A DNA stretch of 49,291 nucleotides, from assembly GCF_002498065.1 (NCBI RefSeq), contig NZ_DAFZ01000059.1, positions 1-49,291 on the forward strand. The letters run 5' to 3'. The stretch comes from Methanoculleus sp. UBA208 (lineage in GTDB: Archaea; Halobacteriota; Methanomicrobia; Methanomicrobiales; Methanoculleaceae). Shown piece after piece: positions 15,620-22,397 of the stretch. A program made the position numbers and the translations under genes. Position 1 is the first letter of the stretch. Each line of letters opens with the position of its first letter. The notes under the pieces are model-generated. The model ran no database searches and was not told where the DNA came from. It saw nothing but the letters and a program-made list of their open reading frames with translations.

Positions 15620-16398
15620 GCGACAGATTTCAGGTACTCGTTAAAGACGTGATGGCAAAACCGATCACTATCGCGAAGTCCGCCTTTGTCAGCGAAGCGC
15701 TCGAAAAGATGCTCGGTGAAGGCGTCGACCCGCTCATCGTGACCAACAACGGCACGGTCATCGGCACGACATCCCGGGCAGCGATCGCCGAGACGCTCGG
15801 GAGCAGGAAGACCCACGCGCTGAAGGCCACATCCATCCATGTCGCGAACACGGTCGAGGAGAACTTCACCTCCGCATACCCGGACCAGAGCATCGATGTT
15901 CTGGTGCCGCTGCTCCAGCACTACAAGCTGGTCGTGGTCTTCGATGCCGAGCACCGCCTCATCGGACAGGTGACGGCAGGGGACATCCTGAAGGTGCTCC
16001 GGCCGGCGGGCGGCATCCTGGACGTCATGGAACCGGCACACACCATTCAGGGCGAGGAGCGGGCCGTCCACCTCCGCCGGAGGATGCTCGACGGCGAGAT
16101 CGACCGGTTCATCGTCGAGGACGGGGACACCGTTCTCGGTATCGTCACGGAGACCGATGTCGCAAAGGCGCTTCACGCACTCAAGGATCTCGTGGAGGGG
16201 ACCCACCAGGACTACCGGATCAGGAACCTCCTCGTGCGGGACATCATGAGCGCGCCCCTGATCTCGATGGACGCGGATACGGACGTCTCCGACGTCATCG
16301 ACCTGATGCTCAGGAAGAACATCAGTTCCGTCCCGATCAGGCAGAACGGCAGGATTACGGGCGTCGTGACCCGGAACTCACTCGTCCAGGCCCTGTGA
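15616..16398 (+). CDS. Four-CBS-motif protein, last of the tandem series
   Basis: A 260-residue protein with four CBS-type motifs: VKDVMAKPITIAKSAFVSEA, a weakly conserved second unit (VEENFTSAYPDQSIDVL, GQVTAGDIL), a third (ILDVMEPAHTIQGEERA, GIVTETDVA) and a canonical fourth (VRDIMSAPLISMDADTDVSD, GVVTRNSL). It overlaps the preceding gene (ATGA) and is followed by a T-rich stretch that probably ends the transcript. As with its neighbours, it has no effector domain. Confidence 0.86.
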   Translation: MSDRFQVLVKDVMAKPITIAKSAFVSEALEKMLGEGVDPLIVTNNGTVIGTTSRAAIAETLGSRKTHALKATSIHVANTVEENFTSAYPDQSIDVLVPLLQHYKLVVVFDAEHRLIGQVTAGDILKVLRPAGGILDVMEPAHTIQGEERAVHLRRRMLDGEIDRFIVEDGDTVLGIVTETDVAKALHALKDLVEGTHQDYRIRNLLVRDIMSAPLISMDADTDVSDVIDLMLRKNISSVPIRQNGRITGVVTRNSLVQAL

Positions 16399-16418
16399 AG
16401 GGGCCAGATACTACTACC

Positions 16419-16424
16419 TTTTTT
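16419..16424 (+). terminator. Poly-T terminator of the CBS operon
   Basis: A run of six T residues lies 20 bases after the last CBS gene. Archaeal transcription commonly ends at such runs. Confidence 0.5.
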
Positions 16425-17204
16425 GCGGGCGGCGGGGCGGCCGCGGGTTAAATTCAGGAGTGTAAGGCTGCGGGAACTCGTTGAGGGGGGTTCTTTGGAT
16501 GTCCTTCAGGCCATCGCCCATCGCGTACACGGATTCCCATCGGATATCGCCACGCACTGCCCCCGCCCCCTTGGGGCGGGGAACGACTGCCGGGAGCGTA
16601 GCGAACGGCAGGAGTTTGAGCACTGAAGGTGCGGAGTGCGACGGGCCGTAGGGCCGGAGCATGAGCACCGGAGGTGCAGAGGAGGAGCGCGAAGCGCGGG
16701 AGGGGTGGGGGCGAGGGGAACGGACCCTCAACCAGATCCAAAGCACCTAAGATGGGCACCGGAGACAGGGGAGGGGGGCGAGCCCCCCTCCCCGTCAGCC
16801 CCACCTCGCACCTTCGGTGCTCGAACTCCGCTCCTCGAAACCCTGCGGGTTTCTCGAACTCCGTCCTTTCAGGACGTCGTTCTCCGGAGCGTCGTTCCCC
16901 CAACGGCGATACCCCCACGGTCCAGTGCACGGGGCTTTGTCCTCGCATCTTGAGCACCCATGCTCCTGCAAGAAGACCATAGCCACCCCTCAACCCGGCC
17001 CCCGGAACAATCATCCTCTCGTACCCCCACCGCGACCCGCCCCTCCGAACCATCCCATAATGCTAGTGCCGAAACCTTCATCCGCCCCGCTCGCTCGCAC
17101 CTGACGGTGCTCGAACTCCCGCCGTTCGTAGGCGCACCTCCGGTGCTCCTGCTCCGCTCCTCACGGAGCATCGCACTACGCTCCCGGCAGTCGTTCACCG
17201 AACC
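16425..17204. repeat. Hairpin-rich repeat block without genes
   Basis: About 780 bases that contain no convincing gene. Visible structure includes a perfect 9-bp hairpin at 16561-16581 (CCCCGCCCC/GGGGCGGGG). Small hairpins such as CACC-TTC-GGTG, AAACCC-TGC-GGGTTT and GTCCT-TTC-AGGAC (about 16810-16876) are joined by CTCGAACTCCG linkers. A 21-bp sequence at 16581-16601 recurs exactly and inverted at 17176-17196. The left part has the reversed arrangement (GAGCACCGGAGGTGC) of the right part (GCACCTCCGGTGCTC). Frames on both strands are low-complexity shadows. Confidence 0.75.
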
Positions 17205-17208
17205 GGTG

Positions 17209-17222
17209 CCAATCATTAATAC
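17209..17222 (+). promoter_or_regulatory. Candidate promoter of deoxyhypusine synthase
   Basis: CAATCATTAATACT contains a TATA-like core centred about 38 bases before the ATG at 17255, which would leave a leader of about 12 bases. Confidence 0.4.
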
Positions 17223-17254
17223 TTCACAGCCAGAAACGGGTAACAGGATTTTCC

Positions 17255-18220
17255 ATGAAACCAACGCAGCCAGTCAAACCGAACAGGGATGTAACGGCCC
17301 TCCTTGAGTCCATGAGCAGGACCGGCTTCCAGGGAAGAAAACTCGGGGAGTCGCTCGGCATCTGGACCAGGATGGTCAGGGATCCGGACTGCACGATATT
17401 CATGGGACTATCGGGCGCGATGATCCCGGCAGGCATGCAGAATGTACTCATCGAACTCGTCAGGCACCGCTACATCGACGTCCTCGTCTCCACGGGTGCG
17501 AACATCTTCCACGACACCTGCGAGCACCTCGGCGTGCGGCATTACCTCGGCCACCACCACGCAGACGACACGGCGCTCTTTGCGGAGGGGATCGACCGCA
17601 TCTACGACGTTTTCGCATATGAAGAGGAGTTCCGGGGCATCGACGCGGAAATCGCCCGGTTCGCCGACGGAATCGCACCGTTCCGGGGTTCGTCGCGGGA
17701 GTTCATCCGGCTCCTGGGGGAATGGCTCCGCGAGCACAGGCCGGAGGGACGGTCGCTCATCGCCACCTGTGCCGAGCACGGCGTCCCGATATTCATCCCC
17801 GCCCTCGGCGACTCATCCATCGGCATCGGCCTCGTGATGGCGCGCCGGCGCGGGGTCGAGATCGATATCGATCAGCTTGCCGACACCGACGAGATCACGC
17901 GTATGGTCGAAGAGTCGCAGAAGACCGGCGTCATCTACGTCGGCGGCGGCGTGCCGAAGAACTTCATCCAGCAGACCCAGGTCATCGCCTCGATCCACGA
18001 ACAGCACCTCGGCGGGCACGCCTACGCCATCCAGTACACCACCGACGCCCCCCACTGGGGCGGACTCTCGGGGTGCACGTTTGAGGAGGCAATCAGCTGG
18101 GGCAAGGAAGCACCGGAGTCGCCACGTGTCCAGTGCTTCTGCGACGCCACGATCGCGCTGCCCATCGTCGCCTCGGGGCTGATCGGGAGCGGGGTCGAGC
18201 GGGCTCGCCGCTCTCCCTGA
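17255..18220 (+). CDS. dys: Deoxyhypusine synthase
   Basis: A 321-residue NAD-dependent enzyme that transfers the aminobutyl group of spermidine to the specific lysine of initiation factor aIF5A, the first step of hypusine formation. Evidence includes the N-terminal IFMGLSGAMIPAGM, the NAD-binding VSTGANIFHD, the spermidine-site GVPIFIPALGDSSIG, the YVGGGVPKNFIQQ loop, and HWGGLSGCTFEEAISWGK, where the final Lys corresponds to the catalytic residue of the human enzyme. Length is normal for archaeal members. It is monocistronic between the repeat block and the tRNA-Ser/ribosomal operon. Confidence 0.93.
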   Translation: MKPTQPVKPNRDVTALLESMSRTGFQGRKLGESLGIWTRMVRDPDCTIFMGLSGAMIPAGMQNVLIELVRHRYIDVLVSTGANIFHDTCEHLGVRHYLGHHHADDTALFAEGIDRIYDVFAYEEEFRGIDAEIARFADGIAPFRGSSREFIRLLGEWLREHRPEGRSLIATCAEHGVPIFIPALGDSSIGIGLVMARRRGVEIDIDQLADTDEITRMVEESQKTGVIYVGGGVPKNFIQQTQVIASIHEQHLGGHAYAIQYTTDAPHWGGLSGCTFEEAISWGKEAPESPRVQCFCDATIALPIVASGLIGSGVERARRSP

Positions 18221-18249
18221 GCACCACAATTATTATTAGGCAATCATAC

Positions 18250-18261
18250 CAAAATTAATAG
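18250..18261 (+). promoter_or_regulatory. Candidate promoter of the tRNA-Ser/ribosomal protein operon
   Basis: CAAAATTAATAG is an A/T-rich TATA-like element in a GC-rich context, about 80 bases before the tRNA. A transcript from it would read through the tRNA into uS13. Confidence 0.4.
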
Positions 18262-18334
18262 GCACAAGTCATAGAATGCTGTGTCTGGAGCAGCACCTTG
18301 CGTGTTGCGAGTATCGAAAGATGCGAAGTTCTAT

Positions 18335-18419
18335 GTTGAGGTAGCCAAGCCTGGTATGGCGCAGGTTTGCTAAACCTGTGTCCCCCTGGGACTCGAGGGT
18401 TCAAATCCCTCCCTCAGCG
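18335..18419 (+). tRNA. tRNA-Ser (GCT)
   Basis: An 85-base class II tRNA. The acceptor stem GTTGAGG pairs with CCTCAGC. The anticodon arm CAGGTTTGCTAAACCTG presents GCT, which reads AGC and AGU. A long variable arm (GTCCCCCTGGGACT) and the T arm GAGGGTTCAAATCCCTC follow. No CCA is encoded. It lies about 35 bases before uS13 in the same direction. Confidence 0.95.
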
Positions 18420-18453
18420 CTTTCACCGACAACGTCGATGATGAGGCGATCAC

Positions 18454-18903
18454 ATGGATGATGAAGAGATAAAGTACTTTGTTCGAGTCAGGAACACTGA
18501 TCTCGACGGCACCAAGGCAGTGCACATCGCACTGACCGGGATCAAGGGCATCGGTCCGCACACGTCGCGCACCATCACCGCCCTTGCCGGCGTGGATCCT
18601 CATGCCGTGCTCGGCAAGCTGGATGACGAATCCGTCGGACGGATCGCAAACGCCGTCGACACGTACACCGAACAGGTGCCCGACTGGATGGTAAACCGCC
18701 CAAAAGACGTCTACACCGGAGAGGTCCGCCACCTCCTCGGAACCGATCTCACCATGATGAATGACGACGACGTCAACCGCATGAGAAAGATGCGCAGCTA
18801 CCGCGGCATCAGGCACGAGACCGGGCAGAAGGTCCGCGGCCAGCGCACCAAGTCCACCGGAAGAACGGGCACGACCGTCGGCGTCAAGAGGAAGAAAGAT
18901 TAA
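18454..18903 (+). CDS. rpsM: Small ribosomal subunit protein uS13
   Basis: A 149-residue uS13 of the archaeal/eukaryotic type, which sits in the head of the small subunit and contacts the large subunit. The helix-two-turn-helix segment IKGIGPHTSRTITALAGVD and the basic C-terminal RGIRHETGQKVRGQRTKSTG are diagnostic. It is the first protein gene in the conserved archaeal order uS13-uS4-uS11-RpoD. GAGGCGATC precedes the ATG. The archaeal protein is longer than the bacterial one, as expected. Confidence 0.96.
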   Translation: MDDEEIKYFVRVRNTDLDGTKAVHIALTGIKGIGPHTSRTITALAGVDPHAVLGKLDDESVGRIANAVDTYTEQVPDWMVNRPKDVYTGEVRHLLGTDLTMMNDDDVNRMRKMRSYRGIRHETGQKVRGQRTKSTGRTGTTVGVKRKKD

Positions 18904-18914
18904 GCGGTGATTGA

Positions 18915-19463
18915 ATGGGATATCCAGGAAAAAACCACAAGCAATACGCGACGCCCAAGCGGCGGTTCGAGAAGACCAGACTCGAGGACGAAAAGCGGCT
19001 CATCATCGATTACGGGCTGCGGAACAAGCGCGAACTCTGGAAGGCCCAGAGCGTACTGCGGAAATACCGTGCTGCCGCCCGCGAGCTGGTGGCACTGCGC
19101 TCAGGTGGCCTCAGCACGGAGGACTACCTGATGAAGAGAGACCAGCTCGTCAACCACCTGTACCGCTACGGTCTCGTCGGCGAGAACGCCGATGTCGGTG
19201 ACGTCCTCGCGCTCAAAGTCGAGCAGCAGCTCGACCGCCGGCTTCAGACGCTGGTTCTCCGCAGGGGGTTCGCACGATCCCCCAAGCAGGCGCGCCAGTT
19301 CATCACCCACGGCCACATCGCGATCTCCGGTCGCCGGGTGACCGTGCCGAGCTACCGGGTCGCGAGAGCCGAAGAGCAGGAGATCAGTTACTACGGCCCC
19401 TCCCCGTTCATGAACGAGGTTCATCCCGAGAGAAGCCGCATCGCCCGCACAGGAATGAGGTAA
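18915..19463 (+). CDS. rpsD: Small ribosomal subunit protein uS4
   Basis: A 182-residue uS4, an early-binding 16S rRNA protein. The N-terminus MGYPGKNHKQYATPKRRFEK is typical of archaeal uS4. The S4 RNA-binding domain is LDRRLQTLVLRRGFARSPKQ followed by ARQFITHGHIAISGRRV. ATG at 18915 is preceded by GCGGTGATTG, a good ribosome-binding site. It is tightly packed between uS13 (11 bases) and uS11 (4 bases). Confidence 0.96.
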   Translation: MGYPGKNHKQYATPKRRFEKTRLEDEKRLIIDYGLRNKRELWKAQSVLRKYRAAARELVALRSGGLSTEDYLMKRDQLVNHLYRYGLVGENADVGDVLALKVEQQLDRRLQTLVLRRGFARSPKQARQFITHGHIAISGRRVTVPSYRVARAEEQEISYYGPSPFMNEVHPERSRIARTGMR

Positions 19464-19467
19464 CATC

Positions 19468-19857
19468 ATGGCAGAAGAGAAATGGGGCATTGCACACATC
19501 TATGCCTCCTTCAACAACACCATCATCACCGTCACCGACCTCTCCGGAGCGGAGACAGTCACCAAGAGCAGCGGCGGAATGGTCGTAAAACAGGACAGGA
19601 ACGAGAGCTCCCCATATGCCGCCATGCAGATGGCAATCCAGGTCGCACAGAACGCACGCGACAAGGGGATCACCGGCGTCCACGTGAAGGTCCGCGCACC
19701 CGGCCGCGGCAAGCAGCGGAGCCCCGGGCCAGGCGCCCAGGCAGCGATCCGCGCCCTTGCCCGTGCAGGGATGAGGATCGGCCGCATCGAAGACGTCACC
19801 CCGGTGCCTCACGACAGCATCCGCGGCAAAGGCGGCCGGAGAGGAAGGAGAGTGTAA
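19468..19857 (+). CDS. rpsK: Small ribosomal subunit protein uS11
   Basis: A 129-residue uS11 of the 30S platform. The sequence KWGIAHIYASFNNTIITVTD and the end of the protein, RIEDVTPVPHDSIRGKGGR, are diagnostic. Length fits the archaeal family. Its stop overlaps the RpoD start by one base (TAATG), which favours coupled translation of a ribosomal protein and a polymerase subunit, the same order as in many archaea. Confidence 0.96.
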   Translation: MAEEKWGIAHIYASFNNTIITVTDLSGAETVTKSSGGMVVKQDRNESSPYAAMQMAIQVAQNARDKGITGVHVKVRAPGRGKQRSPGPGAQAAIRALARAGMRIGRIEDVTPVPHDSIRGKGGRRGRRV

Positions 19858-20687
19858 TGGAGATAGCGTTTTCTCGACTGGACGAGAGAGTCGCCAAATT
19901 CACCCTGAGCGGCATTTCAACGTCGTTCGCCAATATGCTTCGGCGGGCGATGATCAGCGAAGTGCCGACGCTCGCCATCGAAGATGTCCGCATCTACGAC
20001 AATACAAGCGTTCTCTTCGACGAGATGCTGACGCACCGCCTGGGGCTCATACCGCTCCGAACCGACCTGAAACGCTATAAGCCGCGCAGCGAGTGCACCT
20101 GCGAAGGCATCGGGTGCCCGGTCTGCACCGCGACCTATACGCTCTCCGTCGAGGGGCCCGGGACCGTCTACTCAAACGACCTGATACCCCAGGACCCCGA
20201 CGCCGCACCGGCAGAGGAGAAGATCCCCATCATCGACCTCGACCGGGACCAGAAGGTCGTGCTCGAAGCATACGCCATCGTCGGCAGCGGAAACGAGCAT
20301 GCCAAGTGGCAGGCGACGACCGCCTGCGGTTACAAGAACTACCCGGTGATCGCCATCGATGAACGGTGCGACGGGTGCGGCATGTGCATCGACGAATGTC
20401 CGAGGAACGTGCTTGAGACAGCACAGGGGAAAGTCCGGGTCATCGAAGAGCGCCAGGAACTCTGTTCCCTCTGCAGGCTCTGCGAGCGGGCATGCCTTGC
20501 CGGCGGGATCGGCGATGAGCCGGCCATCCATATCGGTACCGATGCGGAGAGATTCATCTTCGTGGTGGAAGGCGACGGCTCGATGCCCGTCCGCGAGATC
20601 ATCGAGAGAGCGCTACAGTATATCCAGAAATCATCAGACGACCTGGTAGACGTGATGAACGAGATAACGGGAGAGGGGACTGAATGA
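19857..20687 (+). CDS. rpoD: DNA-directed RNA polymerase subunit D (Rpo3) with two Fe-S cluster motifs
   Basis: A 276-residue subunit equivalent to eukaryotic Rpb3 and bacterial alpha, which starts polymerase assembly with subunits L, N and P. The dimerisation segment STSFANMLRRAMISEVPTLA is near the N-terminus. The inserted ferredoxin-like domain (about residues 165-215) holds two complete motifs, CDGCGMCIDECP and CSLCRLCERAC, each C-x2-C-x2-C-x3-C, so two 4Fe-4S clusters are expected. In other archaea one or both motifs are lost. The clusters are thought to stabilise or regulate assembly and may make it oxygen-sensitive. The stop overlaps the eL18 start. Confidence 0.96.
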   Translation: MEIAFSRLDERVAKFTLSGISTSFANMLRRAMISEVPTLAIEDVRIYDNTSVLFDEMLTHRLGLIPLRTDLKRYKPRSECTCEGIGCPVCTATYTLSVEGPGTVYSNDLIPQDPDAAPAEEKIPIIDLDRDQKVVLEAYAIVGSGNEHAKWQATTACGYKNYPVIAIDERCDGCGMCIDECPRNVLETAQGKVRVIEERQELCSLCRLCERACLAGGIGDEPAIHIGTDAERFIFVVEGDGSMPVREIIERALQYIQKSSDDLVDVMNEITGEGTE

Positions 20688-21052
20688 AGAAGACAACCGA
20701 GAATAAATCGAACCCCCGGCTGACCGCCCTCATCGTGACGCTCAAAGATGCGTCACGCGCACATGAGGCGAACATCTGGCGCGAGATTGCAAAGAGGCTG
20801 GATGCACCCCGGAAGAACTATGCAGAGGTGAACCTCAGCAAGATCGACCGGTACGCGAACGAAGGCGAGACGATCCTGGTGCCGGGCAAGGTGCTCGGCA
20901 GCGGTGTGCTCAGCCTGCCGGTGACGATCGCCGCCCTGGATTTCTCCGAGGCTGCGATGAGCAAGATCACCGGTGCCAACGGAACGTGCATGACTATCGA
21001 GGACCTCGTTCGGGACAACCCGAAGGGGAGCAGGGTACGGATCCTCAGGTGA
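20684..21052 (+). CDS. rpl18e: Large ribosomal subunit protein eL18
   Basis: A 122-residue archaeal eL18. Typical parts are the N-terminal KSNPRLTALIVTLKDASR, the central VNLSKIDRYANEGETILVPG, GKVLGSG-type sequence, and the C-terminal EDLVRDNPKGSRVRILR. It overlaps rpoD by four bases (ATGA) and is followed six bases later by uL13. Present in archaea and eukaryotes only. Confidence 0.95.
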   Translation: MKKTTENKSNPRLTALIVTLKDASRAHEANIWREIAKRLDAPRKNYAEVNLSKIDRYANEGETILVPGKVLGSGVLSLPVTIAALDFSEAAMSKITGANGTCMTIEDLVRDNPKGSRVRILR

Positions 21053-21057
21053 GGCGA

Positions 21058-21480
21058 ATGGTTACAGTTATCGACGCAGACGGATTACTGCTCGGAAGAA
21101 TGGCCAGCATCGTCGCGCAGCGTGCGCTCGCCGGCGAGGAGATTGCCATCGTGAACGTGGAAAAAGCAATCGTCTCCGGAAACCGGGCGCATGTGCTCGC
21201 GAACTACACCACAAAGCGCGAGCGCGGATCCCGCGAGGGGGGCCCGTTCTTCCCGCGCAGGCCCGACCATATCGTCAAGCGCACCATACGGGGCATGCTC
21301 CCGTACAAGCGCGAGCGCGGTATCGCCGCGTTCAAGCGGATCAAGACCTATGTCGGCGTTCCGGTGGAATTCTCCGGGATGGAGACCGAAACGCTGGAGA
21401 GCGCCCACATCGACCGGCTGAGCAGCCCAAGGTATATAACAATCGGGGCGATAAGCACCAACCTCGGAGCAAAATACTAA
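21058..21480 (+). CDS. rplM: Large ribosomal subunit protein uL13
   Basis: A 140-residue uL13. The N-terminal VIDADGLLLGRMASIVAQRA and the central RRPDHIVKRTIRGMLPYKRE are family signatures. Archaeal uL13 is usually about 140-155 residues, so the length is right. ATG at 21058 is taken because GAGGCGA lies just before it; frames starting earlier run back into eL18. Confidence 0.95.
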   Translation: MVTVIDADGLLLGRMASIVAQRALAGEEIAIVNVEKAIVSGNRAHVLANYTTKRERGSREGGPFFPRRPDHIVKRTIRGMLPYKRERGIAAFKRIKTYVGVPVEFSGMETETLESAHIDRLSSPRYITIGAISTNLGAKY

Positions 21481-21493
21481 ATGAGGTGATGGA

Positions 21494-21895
21494 ATGGCAA
21501 AGATCATCAATACAAGCGGTAAGAGAAAGACGGCAATCGCCCGGGCGACCCTGAAACCCGGCAGCGGCCGGGTCCGCATCAACTCCGTACCCCTGGAGAT
21601 CTACGGGAACGAGCTGATTCGCATGAAGATCGCCGAGCCGCTGCTGCTGGCTCCGAACTCACTCGACGGTGTCGATGCGGCGATCGATGTTTCCGGCGGC
21701 GGTACGATGGGGCAGGCCGAGGCGGTTCGGACGGCGCTTGCGCGCGGCATCGTGGAGTGGCACAACGACCCGCAGATTAAGGACGCTTTCCTCGCGTACG
21801 ACCGGACTCTGCTCGTAAATGACTCGCGGCAGAAGGAAACCAAGAAACCGCACGGCTCCGGCGCACGGGCAAAGTTCCAGAAGTCTTACAGGTGA
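21494..21895 (+). CDS. rpsI: Small ribosomal subunit protein uS9
   Basis: A 133-residue uS9. It starts with INTSGKRKTAIARATLKPGS and ends in the basic tail KKPHGSGARAKFQKSYR, whose last residues reach the P-site tRNA. The central GGGTMGQAEAVRTALARGIV is typical. AGGTGATGGA upstream is a strong ribosome-binding site. Confidence 0.95.
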   Translation: MAKIINTSGKRKTAIARATLKPGSGRVRINSVPLEIYGNELIRMKIAEPLLLAPNSLDGVDAAIDVSGGGTMGQAEAVRTALARGIVEWHNDPQIKDAFLAYDRTLLVNDSRQKETKKPHGSGARAKFQKSYR

Positions 21896-21929
21896 GGAAA
21901 AGAGATATAAGGAATACAGGACCATTATT

Positions 21930-22118
21930 ATGATACCCGTACGATGTTTTACATGCGGTAAAGTCATCTCTACAGCCTGGAAGGAGTTCGAGGAGCGGCG
22001 GGATGCAGGCGAGGATCCAAAACGGATCCTCGACGATCTCGGCCTGGAACGTTACTGTTGCAGGCGGATGCTGCTGACGCACAAGGTAGTAGTGGAGGAC
22101 CTGAATCCGTACCAATGA
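21930..22118 (+). CDS. rpoN: DNA-directed RNA polymerase subunit N (Rpo10)
   Basis: A 62-residue zinc-binding subunit equivalent to Rpb10. The N-terminal IPVRCFTCGKVI and later YCCRRMLLTH give the C-x2-C and C-C ligand pairs. Length equals the family's usual 60-65 residues. ATG at 21930 gives the canonical start M-I-P-V-R-C; the longer frame upstream runs into uS9. Its stop codon is immediately followed by the first base of tRNA-Pro. Confidence 0.96.
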   Translation: MIPVRCFTCGKVISTAWKEFEERRDAGEDPKRILDDLGLERYCCRRMLLTHKVVVEDLNPYQ

Positions 22119-22192
22119 GGGGTCGTGGGGTAGCCTGGCCATCCTATGGCGTTCGGGATGCTGTGACCTGAGTTCAAATCTCAGCGACCCCA
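22119..22192 (+). tRNA. tRNA-Pro (CGG)
   Basis: A 74-base tRNA directly after the rpoN stop. The acceptor GGGGTCG pairs with CGACCCC. The T arm is CTGAG-TTCAAAT-CTCAG. The anticodon loop TTCGGGA presents CGG, flanked by a weak stem TGGCG/TGCTG with several G-T pairs. D-arm spacing leaves one extra base, so the exact fold is a little irregular. No CCA is encoded. The anticodon identity is fairly sure; the stem quality is odd. Confidence 0.88.
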
Positions 22193-22222
22193 TTTTATCA
22201 TTAATGATTTTGAGGCTACACG

Positions 22223-22390
22223 ATGGAATCGTATACCCGATATGAACGAGCGCGAATTATAGGGGCTCGTGCTCTTCAGATATCGATGGGTGCACCGGTT
22301 TTGGTCAAAACGCCAAAAACAGAGCCGCTCGAGATCGCACTTGAAGAGTTCGAGCGAGACGTGATCCCTATAACGGTGAAGAGAAAGTAG
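22223..22390 (+). CDS. rpoK: DNA-directed RNA polymerase subunit K (Rpo6)
   Basis: A 55-residue subunit equivalent to the conserved core of Rpb6 and bacterial omega, which clamps the largest subunit during assembly. Sequence landmarks are TRYERARIIGARALQISMGA near the start and the end of the protein, EEFERDVIPITVKRK. The length is the typical minimal archaeal size. It lies about 30 bases after tRNA-Pro and seven bases before enolase. Confidence 0.95.
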   Translation: MESYTRYERARIIGARALQISMGAPVLVKTPKTEPLEIALEEFERDVIPITVKRK

Positions 22391-22397
22391 TGATCTG

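Noticed and set aside
16425..17204. RNase P or SRP RNA gene in the structured spacer
   Set aside because: The conserved cores of neither RNA are visible; the structure consists of many short separate hairpins.
16423..17264. Several 60-200-codon frames in the repeat block on both strands
   Set aside because: Their sequences are low-complexity Arg/Pro/Gly/Ser and follow the hairpin repeats; no ribosome-binding site or domain supports them.
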